64,000 bases of DNA from Lunularia cruciata (Eukaryota > Streptophyta > Marchantiopsida > Lunulariales > Lunulariaceae), in NCBI GenBank assembly GCA_948567375.1, contig OX419757.1:21948001-22012000 (forward strand), read 5' to 3'. Position numbers and translations under genes: made by a program. The notes beneath the pieces were generated by a model, which was not told the origin of the DNA, ran no database searches, and saw only the letters and a list, made by a program, of their open reading frames with translations. Below, piece after piece: positions 23,101 to 34,135 of the stretch (position 1 is its first letter; each line of letters starts with the position of its first letter).

Positions 23101-25019
23101 GAGTTTTATTCTGTGGCATGACGTTATTTCCTGTTCATGATTGCATGACTAGCCTAGAGAAATCTACAAGATATTCTAAAAGTTTAGTGAGTTTTATTCT
23201 GTGGCATAGGTCCGTGACATCTGACATAACCGAGTCTGATGATGTTTAGGAAGAAAATACACTAGTCCTAGATGCAGAACGGTCTAAAGTTCCGTCCGTG
23301 CAAGTCAGTACTCAGTTGCGCAGATAAAGCATGAAGAAAAAGGCGACCGCGTAGGAAAAATGAAGGATGGGAAGACCCCATCAAGCCGTACAAGGGAGAG
23401 AGAAAAAAAAAAAAGTAACATGGGGCTAAGCCCCAATCAGGAAGCAGGAATGGTAACAGCATCTCAACTTCTGTCCTCTAGATTTATGAGAGCATCTTTC
23501 AGAGATGGATTACAGAGTATCTCAAGTTTGGCAAAGTTTAACAATTTCTTTTCTTCTTGATCTGTCTGTGATACTACTTAAACTCGCACCCGTCATAGAT
23601 GGTATCAAGTTTGAATAAAAAAATTGCACCTCCTTAATGTATATCTTGGTGACTGAATAAATTATTTTTAGATCTCAAGTCCAATGTCGTGGGAATATGA
23701 GGTAATTGTCCTAATCATTCATAGATCCAAATGTATTTTCAGTGCTAGAAAACCATTTTTGAAGCGATAGAATTGATGGATTGTGGGGAAGAACTCCCTA
23801 TTGATGAGTACCTAAATGATGTATATTAAACTAAGCATACTCATCAATATGGAATATGGAGTTTGATGATGTAAATCAAATCAGTTTCAGAACTCCTTGA
23901 CCAGTATTTGATAGTGGGACGAGGAACTAGATATAAAAGAACCGTGCATTTAAGGAAAAAATACTGGGTGAATTTATGGGAATACATGAATAGTTAGGAA
24001 AAATATTACGAATTATTGTCATAGAAGAAAGAAACTAAAGGATTAAAGCACATTTTGTTTCCAAAGATGGATGATTAATGATGGTAGTTTTATAAGATTA
24101 TTATTCAAAATATTTAATAAAGTGATTATGCCTTTAGCTTGCTGATTTACTGTGAATATAAGTTCAATATTTTAGTTCAAATGTGTAAATATCCTTTGAA
24201 GATATAATTATAGATCAAGGAGTATGTAGGTTGAAATTATATTTGGATTGTAAAGAAATTTATCAAAGAGAAAAGTATCACTGATTCAAGTGAATATCAA
24301 TTATTTACCAGTTTTTCTAAGATAATTAACTCCTCATATTATAGTAATCTGTATATTCTCATTAAAGATTTTGGGATGGTCCGTTCGTTCATTGGTTCTT
24401 AAGGTGAACCAAGATGATAATAAAACAAAAATCATACCTCTTTTATGTAGATCCAGAGATGATAAAATAGAAATTTGACCTATTTTTAATGTGTCAAGAG
24501 ATTATAATAAAAATATAAGCAGATATATTTCTCATAGACCATGAAGCCGCTTGAAATGATGTTCTATTTAGAAAGTAAAAAAGCCACAAATTAATTTGAC
24601 GCTATACTTGTACCTTTGGAGATTCTATAAATGGAGTTCTGTTGAATAGTCTTCACTCAAAATATAGATCCATGAAATTATTTCAAGGCAAAAACTAATC
24701 TAGAAGAAAAACTTTGAGCATGAAAGCATATGGGAACTAATGTAATATATTACAATAAATGCTTCCTTTGAAAATAAAACAAAATACACCATATATAAAA
24801 AGAGAATTTCACCATATATCTATTCATAAATTAATTCTAATGTTCAAGTAACATATTGAGTATAAATACAGAAGTTTCACATTATAAATAAATCATATCT
24901 AAATATGTATCTATATCCAAATTGGTACATGTGGTGATCCAACTTTACACTATTAGTACATTTTTTTTATATCAACTTTTGTAGATCAGTGAAAGGTTAG
25001 AAAAGTTATTGAGACTAAA
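20196..25019. other. Gene-poor sequence, AT-rich from about 20.9 kb except a mixed part at 21.9-23.5 kb
   Basis: No gene is supported. 20900-21980 and 23580-25019 are AT-rich with dense stops. About 21980-23580 is closer to the base composition of the gene regions and contains the 88-bp tandem duplication. Short open stretches (22284-22505, 22681-23003) lack any motif. Confidence 0.4.
23032..23207. repeat. 88-bp tandem duplication (two copies)
   Basis: GACGTTATTTCCTGTTCA.. at 23032 repeats at 23120 with a constant 88-base offset, and both copies end in TTTTATTCTGTGGCAT. A handful of substitutions separate them, so the duplication is recent but not fresh. It is non-coding. Confidence 0.9.
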
Positions 25020-25760
25020 TGTAATACTCCGAGGGCAAGAGAAGAGAGAAAACACAGATTACACACTCAACATTTGGTACCCCAAAGGAGCACCTTCTCT
25101 TTACTATATAGACAAAGATGATCTCCTCCAAGGAAGCTACACCATAGGATCAAGCACACAGATAGGTGACATTTCAACAAGCTCCAAACTTGGATTACTT
25201 ACTTGGATGGGTGACATGTCGGTCTAGGTCCTATCTGGTTGGTCAAACAAGCTTTGACCGGAGGGAATCTTAGAGAATCTCAGAATCTTCATGTAGGAGT
25301 CTCAGAATCACGTGAGTAAGGTACCGTTGGAAAGCTCTTGATGAGACAAACCAGGGGGAATGAAGGCCAGCCTTTTTTATGTTGTGAGAGAAGTTGCACA
25401 TTTTTTAGGCCTAATTCATCCGTTTAGGCTTCCAAAATTGCCTTCAAAGATTTCAGGCATATTTTGGTTCCTACTTTATTAGTAGAAGTCTCCTTTTGGT
25501 GATACCTCTTTCTGATCTGTTTAGTCCATCATGTGTAACATCCTTCCAGATATTACCAAACCAATTCTCGCATTTAAATCATATGTCTAGCTATTGGTTC
25601 TAAGGTTCTCAAGTCTATTTTGATTTCTACTCTATTAGTAGAAGTACTCTTTTGGTGATACTTCTATCTGATCTATTTTGACCATCATGTATAAAATCAT
25701 TCTAGATGTTACCAAACCAAATTTCACATCTAGATTATATGGCCAGCTCTTGGTATTACA
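25020..25760 (+). mobile_element. Solo LTR A (741 bp) with CTAAA target duplication
   Basis: The element begins TGTAATAC and ends with the inverse, GTATTACA. It is flanked directly by CTAAA at 25015-25019 and 25761-25765. A TG..CA terminus plus a 5-bp duplication is the signature of an LTR retrotransposon insertion. No second LTR with the same flanks or internal region is present, so this is a solo LTR left by recombination. It matches solo LTR B (26646-27208) along most of its length but is longer, mainly because of an internal duplication of about 156 bases (AGTAGAAGT at 25481 and again at 25637). Orientation is arbitrary. Confidence 0.75.
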
Positions 25761-25769
25761 CTAAAACAA

Positions 25770-25991
25770 AAGGTTGTGCTACTTATCATTTGTCTAAAGG
25801 TACAAACAGAAGAGTAAAAGAAGATGACACAAAAAAAACACCATGGCTCTTCCACTTCCAAAGAACACAAGGTAGAACAGAAGGTTATGCTACTTATCAT
25901 TGGTCTAGAAGGTACACACGAAGGAGGACAAGAAGATGACACAAGAAAAAAATCATGGTTCTTCCACTTCCAATGAACACAAGGATCATGA
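25770..25991. repeat. 111-bp tandem duplication between the solo LTRs
   Basis: GCTACTTATCATT at 25778 recurs at 25889, and the flanking sequence (AAGAAGATGACACAA.., CTTCCACTTCCAA.GAACACAAGG) follows at the same 111-base offset. The copies differ at several places. The frame is open at 25706-25939 on + but has no recognised domain. Confidence 0.8.
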
Positions 25992-26645
25992 TGATTGTGA
26001 CCATCTTAATTGTGAGTCTTCAACGCTGATGATACTTGGATCAAAGTTTGTAAACAAGGAATTCCATCTCAAATGCCATTGGCTTGGTAGTCAATCAATC
26101 TTGGAGAATTTAAAAGACTTGAATGTGCAATCAACTAGATAAAGAGCAAAAGTTGATGATCATTCAAATTGGCCAAAATGTGTGCATGTGCAAATAGCAA
26201 AAATTGACCAAGGATGCACTTGCAAAATTGAAAAATGGTTCATCCCAAGCTATAAATTCTAGACTCTTGCTTGCATAATAGAGTCTTTCAACTCAATAAA
26301 TTTTTGAATTTGACTATATAATGTCTAGCAATTTCATTGGCAAGAAATGAGAGTCGAGAGTGAGAGATTGGGTGAGCGTATATTTGGGCAAACATGTCTT
26401 TCAATATAGAGATCACAAGCAAGTACAATGGGTCTCTGATCAAGAAGACATAGAGTGCTTCTAGAGGTGATTTGAAATTATCCGAAGTAAGTAGGTGGAT
26501 CTTCCATTGTAGGGAGGAGATCATCCGCAACAAGAAACAATTATGGAGTTAGAATTGGAGTGACTTAGCAATGGTTAAAGAAATTAGAGACAATTGTGAA
26601 TCCGGGTTGGAAACATTAAGGAGGAATGTGTTAACATGGACCAAA

Positions 26646-27208
26646 TGTAATGTTTCAAGGACAAGAGAAACCTTAAGAGAAACACAAGAGAAGAAACATA
26701 AGGCTTAAGCACTCAATACTTTGATGTCCCAAAAAAGCACCTTATCTTTATTGTATAGCAAAGAGGATCCACTTAAAGGGAGCTCCACACTTGGATCAAT
26801 TCCATGGACTTGTGACATGTCAACAAGCTCCACCCTTAGATTAGTTGCATGGATGGATGACATGTCTATCATTGTCCTATTTGATTGGTTAAACAACTTT
26901 TCCCTTTAGTCTTTGGGAAACCTTACTATAGGCAGCTCAAACATCATGGGTGAGGTACCATTGGAAAGCTCTCATGAGACAAACAAGGAGGAAAGGCCTC
27001 TCAATTTTCAAGGCTTAATTCACCCGGTTAGGCCTCCAAAATTGGTTCTAAAGTTTTTAGGGTGTTTTTGACCTTTGCCCTTTAAATGGAAGTACACTTT
27101 TGGTGACACCTCTATCTAATCTACTTAGACTATCTCACATAACATCCTTCTAGATATTACCAAGTCAATTTCCACCTCTAGATAATATGTCTAGCTAATG
27201 TTATTACA
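26646..27208 (+). mobile_element. Solo LTR B (563 bp) with CCAAA target duplication
   Basis: Starts TGTAAT, ends ATTACA, and is flanked by CCAAA at 26641-26645 and 27209-27213. The sequence is clearly related to solo LTR A: shared blocks include CAAGAGAA, the GACATGTCAACAAGCTCCA region, GTACCATTGGAAAGCTCT, and TTTTGGTGA(C/T)ACCTCT. Because each copy has its own perfect target duplication, they are separate insertions and not the two ends of one element. The copies have drifted apart considerably, so the insertions are old. Confidence 0.75.
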
Positions 27209-30200
27209 CCAAAGCACATTGGTAGAAGATGCTCAAGCCTATGGTTTGAATGTCCTCATAATGGAATGGTAATAAACACCTAATGGACTTATCTCAATGG
27301 TAAACTCTACAAGGATATCAAAGCATCATTCAAGGAGAAGAAGTCAAGTAATAGGGAGAGAATTGGGAGATACAAAGACCTAATACAAAGAGCAATTGCA
27401 AAAGCAATTGTCAAGTCGTTCAGGGCTAAGCATACCATATATGCCAATACAAGCAACACAATTTTCTTCCTGTACTTTGACAGGGATCAACCAATGAACT
27501 TTGTAGAGATGTTTTAGAGCGGTTTCAAGAAATATGTAGAGATATGAACAAGGATTACAAAGTCATGCTTATGTTACCTTTCATGATATACTTATATATA
27601 AGGATGAAGCTACTCACAAAAAAAACAAGAAGTTTGCAACCTCTTTTTATCATCAAGGGTAATTTTTATGCACCCAAATGTTGTTGTGGAGTGCAAGAAA
27701 TAAATAGTGGCCAATCAAAAGTATGCCAAGTCAACAAAACATATATATATCCTACAAAACATTTTCCATATATATATATGGAGGAGGCATACAACACCTT
27801 GAGATACTTGCATAAGAGGAAGAAGTTATCAACACTATTAAAGGCACAAGCATCAAAGAAGAGGAAGTTGTGAGTAGTTGATGACTCCTCAAAAGAAGAC
27901 CATGAGGTAGACAATCACAACATAGTAGAGGAAGATGTAGTAATGGAGGAAGATTTCAAGGGCGCAAACAAAGAAGAAGGCATTACCAAGACACCAAAGA
28001 CATCCCAAGAAGGAGAGGTGAATCAAAGAGGACAATAATTGCTTAAAAGAAGGAAAAGTGGTTGAGGAATCCTTCATCTACGTTAACTCTATTGGACTTG
28101 GAAGTAGGTGCTTGTGCTCAATAAGATGGTACATAATTAGCACTATCACAAGAAGATGTGGCCAAAAAACAAGTAGGAGGTTCATTTCTAAAAAAATGCA
28201 AGAAGAGCACTTCATAAGAAAGACAAAATCCCTATGGTAAAGCATCCTTAGACAGACGGCAAAGCATCCTCTATGCTTGACATCCAAGGAGAATACAACA
28301 ACAGGGCTAGACCATTATGCATGAAGGAATGTAATGAGGTCCAGGTAGAAGGAGGAGGGAACATAGAAGAAGAACATAGATCATAGGCCAAAGAAGAATA
28401 CAAGTTTGAAGAGATTGTGAAATGAGATCCTAAAGACCAAGGAGAAGACCTTATTGAAGGCCAAGGAGGAGGAATCCACCAAGCACACATATTGGAAGGA
28501 GAAAGAAATGTGTACTTAGCTAAAGATGCTTTGGCACAATATAAACCAAGTTCATTTGTTCCTTCATGAAATCAATTTCCAAAAACAAATATTTCTACTC
28601 AAAGACCTCTATGATATTTTGTGTATGTTGTTTGCAGCATGATGGATTACTTGTTTGGTTGAGTAATATTGAGGAAACTTGAAGTAGGAACATGAGTGCT
28701 TGAGTGAAGAGAATAAATTAACACTTATCTATAGTGTTGAATCTCTAGGATTCTGAAGGATCAAGGCAAGGCGGTGAGAAGCTAACAGAGAATGTGAGTG
28801 TTGTGAAGTAATTATGGTAATAAAAAGCTAGGCAATATGTTCAATCCATGACTCTTTCAAGATTGCACCTTATGGGAAGTATGCTCAATGTGGTTGTAGT
28901 CATCAAAGTAACAAGACCTTTGTGGTGAAACTACCCAAGAAGTAGGAACTGCCATTGCTGTGTGCATGATGCTCATGGTGCAAATGATATTTGGTATTTT
29001 CATGACACAATCATGATGCTAATAAAGTTGAAGCATTAACAAAGATAAAGTGCTTATAACCAATTTGGCCCAATTGTGCCTTCAAATGTGAGTGAACTGC
29101 AAAGCAAAGTGACATTTGTGACAAATGAACCATCACCTACATGAATAATTTGGAAAGAATCTTTATTGAAAGTGATTTGGGTTTTTTCTTTTGGCAATGT
29201 GCCATAAAGAAGACACTACACTCTATTGGGAATAATTCCAACCAAAAGGTTAAACAAGAAACAATAGATAATTGACAATTGTGACATATTCTGTCATCAA
29301 TTAGCAATTTCCAACTTGTGACTCTATGAGAACTACAGATTCTTACCAATTTACCATATTTGGGCTAAAATTCAATCTTATATTAAAATTTCTATATCCA
29401 TTTATCTATCTATTTCTTGTTAAGATGTATGAAAGAGTAACCCCAACACATTTTGTAAATTTATATTTTGGCAAGAATAAAAGAAAATATATCAATTCAT
29501 AGCTAGTATCCTTGATTTGAACTTTTTATGTATTAGTTTAGCTTTTATGATTATTCCAGTAAAAGAAAACACTAGGGATTTTCTATGGTTCCAAAATTGG
29601 TTGAATACTTTTAATACCCCAAATTTACAGATTAAAATACATCAAAGTACCTAATGTAAAAAATAGATCTACTTATGAGTATGTAGATACACCAAAATAT
29701 TTTTTAAGCTAGTTCTGCTCAAAATTTAGAAAAAAGATTTATGATACAATTTAACAAAGATATTCTTATGAAACAAGATTAAGATTTTGATACTCTTTTC
29801 AAGACATTATCATATAAAAGAACTATATATGGATTTAAATATAGTTGACTGGATTTTTAATATGAAACTTATATAGTATGTCTATTCATAATATTAGTAT
29901 GTTTATTTATTGAGGTTTAGGTTAAATCAAGGGTGTACTTAAATCTTTATTTTTATTTTTACATCTTGTTAAATAGTCTAAACTAGCTAAAGCTTAGGCG
30001 ATCAAAATTTTTGGCCCAAAGTTTAGCTAGATTGGAATTTGGTTGTGAAGTGTGAAAATAATTTTCCTATAGAAAAGTAGCTATGAGGATTGGTTCCAAA
30101 TTTTATTTTAACCCTTATTACTTCTTATATAGAGACAATGCACCAAGAAACACCTAAAATTGCATTCACTCCTTGGCTTGAAATTTATACCCAATTGCTT

Positions 30201-30431
30201 TTACCAAAAAGAGATTAGAATAAGCAATCCCTTCTATTCAATTTATGGGTCAATTTTTGCACTAAGTGCTTCATTAGCTAAGGTACAAATTTGGATGTCC
30301 GAACAAAAATTTAAGTTTTGGGTAGGCAAACCAAACAAATCTTGGCTTGGACTTTAGACCCAAGATTTAAGGGTGGCCTAAAGTTTGAATTGGAAAGTCC
30401 AAGCCAATGATCCAAATGAGGTGCATATCAA
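27209..30431. other. Decayed repetitive sequence, no intact gene
   Basis: About 27210-28560 on + reads as a broken hydrophilic, lysine- and glutamate-rich coding relic: several frames each stay open for 60-110 codons, with stops and shifts between them (for example 27544-27873). This suits an old transposon or gene copy, but no domain is recognisable. 28560-30431 is AT-rich filler. Confidence 0.35.
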
Positions 30432-30487
30432 AGAGAGAGAGAGAGAAAGAGATATATATATATATATTTATTTATTTATTTATTTAT
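30432..30487. repeat. Compound microsatellite (GA)n-(TA)n-(TTTA)n
   Basis: A GA run, then about nine TA units, then about five TTTA units lie side by side. Simple sequence, no function assigned. Confidence 0.9.
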
Positions 30488-32813
30488 ACATAAAAAAAGT
30501 TTTGTTATATGCATTTCTCACATTATATTATAAACATCACATTATAAAAATGGCAAAAAGCTCTAATAGATTATAATAGAGGATGTAGATGAAAGCATGT
30601 TATGTTGTGGAATTTCTCAAATTGAATTGGAGGAGAGAAATATACTCAAAAGAACAATAATAATTGATGAAGTCAAAAGTAACTAGTACAATGCAAGCTA
30701 ATGAAATGTATATGAAGTAAATGATTTCTTCATGGTGAAAATATTGTACATGAAATACATCATATGGATCTCAATGGTGCTTTGAAAGGTCAATATCTTA
30801 AAATGGCCTTTAATAGTCATACATGTTTATTAAAAACATTGCATGTGCTTTGAATTGCATATGTAAGCTAATACTTTATTTATGGGTAAAATAAATATAT
30901 AATTATTTACAAAATTGAAACTAAGAAAATATTCAACTATACAAAAATTTTTGGATGTGGCATAAGGAGTAAAATAGAAAATGTATTCTTAAGGTGGGTC
31001 ATCGGCATAGTCATCAATATGTTCTTTTGCTTAGTTCATAATGTGAAAGAATAATTATGGGGAGATTTTGTATAGGTCTTAAAGGTATTCTTGATTAAAT
31101 TGTGGATGGTATTTTTTTGGAAATATCTGCTTGATTTAAACTTGAAATATTTCTCTCCACAAGTAAGATGAACTATACAATTACAAGCTTTCAATACCTA
31201 TTTGATAGAAAAAGTATGTTCTTGAAGATGGGGCAAAAATCTATTCTAAGATTTACCTCCAAAAGCACTTAGTTCTTCTAATTTTATGTATAATGAGAGC
31301 AATTTTTGATCAACTCAATTAACAAGCCTTAATCCAACTTTTGTAAGAATCTATAGATAAATATTAAAAATATGATGAAAATAGAAATAAACATTCGAGT
31401 ACATAACAATATAGAATTATTGCTTTCCATTTTTCAACAAAACTCCCACACATAAATTTCAACCAAGTAGTATTATCTCTAATATATCTTAATTAAATAG
31501 TAACTTGCTTAAATGTGGACTCCACTAAGTTGAAAGTCCAAGGAAATTGTTATTATCTTCATCCAAATATTATTAATTACCAACTTCATTCAAATGAAAA
31601 CTTGATTGAGTTGAAAGTCCAATATATATTCTTTCCACTCAAATCTTATGTATTTTTCACTTAATTCAAATACAAACTCCACCAAACCAACAATACAACT
31701 TAAATATATTCATTGAAACCAATTCTCAATCAGCATGCTAATTTCATTCAAATATGTACTTCAAAAACTTATACCTACATTTAGAAGGTTCTATGAATCG
31801 TTTAGAGTTTGTAGATTAATGGATAACTTATGATCTCAGATCATGAGTTATTTAGAAACCTTCTTAGATATCTAGAAGATTGACTAGAAAATTAATAGGT
31901 AATAATTGATTGTTGTCTAAAACTTTGTTTTAGACAACAACTTTGTTATCATATTTACATATATTGCTCTATCTTATACACCTAATTGCAAAACCTATAT
32001 CTTATTCCTTTGCTCCAGTTTAGTATTATTGCACCTTGCCAAGTTGAGATGATTGAGATATCACTTACACAATCCAGATCATAAAGTCATGGAATAAATA
32101 GCAACCTATTAACTTAGAGCCAAGTTAGTGTGATTTTTGTGCATTCAAGGTTAAGATGACCCCAACTTAGCTATCTATGCAAACACTAACTGAAACTAGA
32201 AGACTCCTAATGGGCCAAAGTTAACTCCATTATGGCATATTCCACTTAACAACCAACAATTTGGCAATCCATAAATCTAAGTTCACCTATGAGTTCTCCT
32301 TGGTGACAGACTTGTTTGTGTACAACTTACCTATGGTTTCCAAAGAGCCTACTCTGGTTAGCTAAGAGTTTTAGCAATAATGGTTTCAATAATATAAACC
32401 ACTGATACTTATGGGCTGAATAGTGACATTCATAAATCTTCCTAAGGATATCCATAAAATATAGAGGACCTCAAAACTAAATGCCTAGTAAATTGTTCTA
32501 TGGGTGAAAAATCAGGAAGATAAGTTTAATTACCAAATGTTAAGGGATAATTAAACTTAACTTCCTGATTCTAGTTTATTAAGGGAAAAAGGTGAACTAA
32601 GTGCCCATATGAGGAAAGGAGAAGGAAAATGAGAGCATGTCACATTAAAAAAATTTGACAAAGCACATTTGAAAATTCATGAAAATCTCCAATGCAAGAT
32701 GTTCAATGTGCATCTTGCATCCATAGATTGATAGGATCAAAACCCAAATACATCCAATTGAGTTTAACATTCAAATCAAAATCTAGAGTTCCTTCCTTTT
32801 TGAGATTAATTCT
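30488..32813. other. AT-rich stretch with a cluster of palindromes
   Basis: No gene is visible. Three strong inverted repeats lie within 750 bases: 31823-31851 (14-bp arms, one mismatch, 1-base loop), 31911-31939 (13-bp perfect arms, 3-base loop) and 32510-32570 (23-bp arms, one mismatch, 15-base loop). The first is enclosed by a further AGAAGGTT/AACCTTCT pair near 31786 and 31857. The remainder is featureless. Confidence 0.5.
32510..32570. repeat. Near-perfect 23-bp inverted repeat with 15-base loop
   Basis: 32510-32532 pairs with 32548-32570 with a single mismatch (A at 32520 against A at 32560). In RNA either strand would fold into a stable stem. The arms are too short for a typical plant miRNA precursor, so a transposon end or foldback remnant is likelier. 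Confidence 0.85.
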
Positions 32814-33164
32814 ATGACCTTTGAATTTGGGAGCTCATACAATTTGCCATTGAGTCCCAAAGAGAAAGGTTCTTGTGAGATAGTTGCATGGTGGAAAATA
32901 AAAAATGGAGTAAACAATAGAGTTAGGGGAAATTTGAATGCAGCATTGCCAGACAACAAGAAAATGGTGAGTTTAATAGATCATGATGAATTTGACATGG
33001 TTGAAAACATCAAATACACTCTACTTTTGAATCATATTCCCAACTTCAATCCTATTGTAGACTCAAAGCATAGTTTATGTCATGGTGTTACATTTCAAGA
33101 GCTTTTGAGGATGGTCTCATTAGTACCTTCCTCCTCACCTTCTATTAAGAGCAAAGTGAAGTAG
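32814..33164 (+). pseudogene. Hypothetical open stretch, 116 codons, in repeat-rich DNA
   Basis: ATG-initiated and open to 33164. The predicted protein is mixed charged and hydrophobic (EIVAWWKIKNGV.., FDMVENIKYTLLLNHIPNF..) with no motif I recognise. It sits in AT-rich decayed repeat DNA without splice or promoter context, so it is probably a fragment of an old element and not an active gene. Chance cannot be excluded. Confidence 0.2.
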
Positions 33165-33700
33165 GATGAGTACATCACTCCTCTCAATTTTAGATTATCT
33201 TAAAGACTCAAGACACTTTGCAAAAATCCATATGGTAGGACTTGTAAGAAACATATGTAAAAGAGGACCACCTATAGTTACATCACTACTTATCTAATGT
33301 GGTATCATAGGAGGTTTCCACTTTTATTACACGTGATAGATGTCATATACATATTTATATATCTATGGCCACATAACTTCTATCTCCCAAGGTAGTTATA
33401 AACTTAAACTCCTTCTTTTATCCCAAGTACATAAGGGGTTGAGCTAGGTGGAGAAGAGGAATGAGTCCATGGGCTAGAGGATAAAATGCAAAATAAAGCT
33501 ATTAACAACAATATATTTGCAACAATCTCACTATTGGACGAGATTCAATAAGGAGAGAAAGAAGGAGTAAGAGGAGAAGAGGAGTAAGAACTAAGGACTA
33601 AGCAAAGAGGAGTTTCAAAGGGAATTTCCAAGATATCACCAACTATGTCCAACTAACTAGAGAAAGGATGTTTTATTTTTTGCAATAAATAAATAAAATT

Positions 33701-33892
33701 ATGGAATTCTCCACTAGAATCAGACTCCAAACCCATGCGGTCCTAAATAGTTCTTGTTGTATATGTGGGAACCAAGAAAACATGGAATTGCACCATGTGA
33801 AGCACCTTTGGAAATCAAAGGTGGATGGCCTCACAAAACTAATGGTCCAACTCAACCAGGAAAAAATTCTGATGTGTCAGATTTTTTCATAG
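33701..33892 (+). pseudogene. Relic of a group II intron maturase HNH domain
   Basis: The 63-codon frame contains SCCICGNQENMELHHVKHL followed, about 20 residues on, by LNQEKILMC. Organellar group II intron maturases end in an HNH-like zinc domain of the form C-x2-C-G..(I/M)E-x-HH-V/I-(R/K)..L, then N-R-K-Q-I-P-x-C, then C-H. The spacing and key residues C, C, E, H, H and the third C all match. The RKQIP core has drifted to QEKIL, and the frame stops before the fourth cysteine and final histidine. No reverse transcriptase or maturase (X) domain is visible nearby. It is best read as a nuclear fossil of an organellar (probably mitochondrial) intron ORF. The upstream residues LQTHAVLNSS also suit the usual linker before this domain. 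Confidence 0.5.
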
Positions 33893-33895
33893 GAT

Positions 33896-34135
33896 TTGGC
33901 AAAGATTACCATATTGAAGTCAAAGATTATCAAATCTAGGGAGACATGCAAATTAGTTGAAATTGAAGCTCTAAATCTGAGAAAGCTTGAGGAGCTGCAA
34001 ATGAAAGTAGAAGCAATTGAGAGAGCTAGACTTGAAAGAGAAAAGTTGAAGGTTGAGGCAAATAAGAGGTTGAGTAGAAAAGGGGATCTACAGAGGAACA
34101 TAGATTCAAGGAAAGGAAACTCTTTCATTATATGA
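33896..34135 (+). pseudogene. Short coiled-coil coding relic
   Basis: About 75 codons (beginning MAKITILKSKIIKSRE if the nonstandard first codon is taken as Met) are rich in K, E, L and R and show heptad-like spacing (LRKLEELQMKVEAIERARLE). It follows the HNH relic within a few bases but in another frame. There is no ATG-led gene model, no stop-free extension and no known domain. It could be a piece of a transposon gag-like protein. Confidence 0.2.

Noticed and set aside
25020-27208. One short LTR retrotransposon with two LTRs and an 886-base interior
   Set aside because: Each LTR has its own different 5-bp flanking duplication, so they are two solo LTRs.
33877-34128. - strand open frame opposite the coiled-coil relic
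   Set aside because: Serine-, phenylalanine- and leucine-rich complement of the K/E-rich + strand frame.
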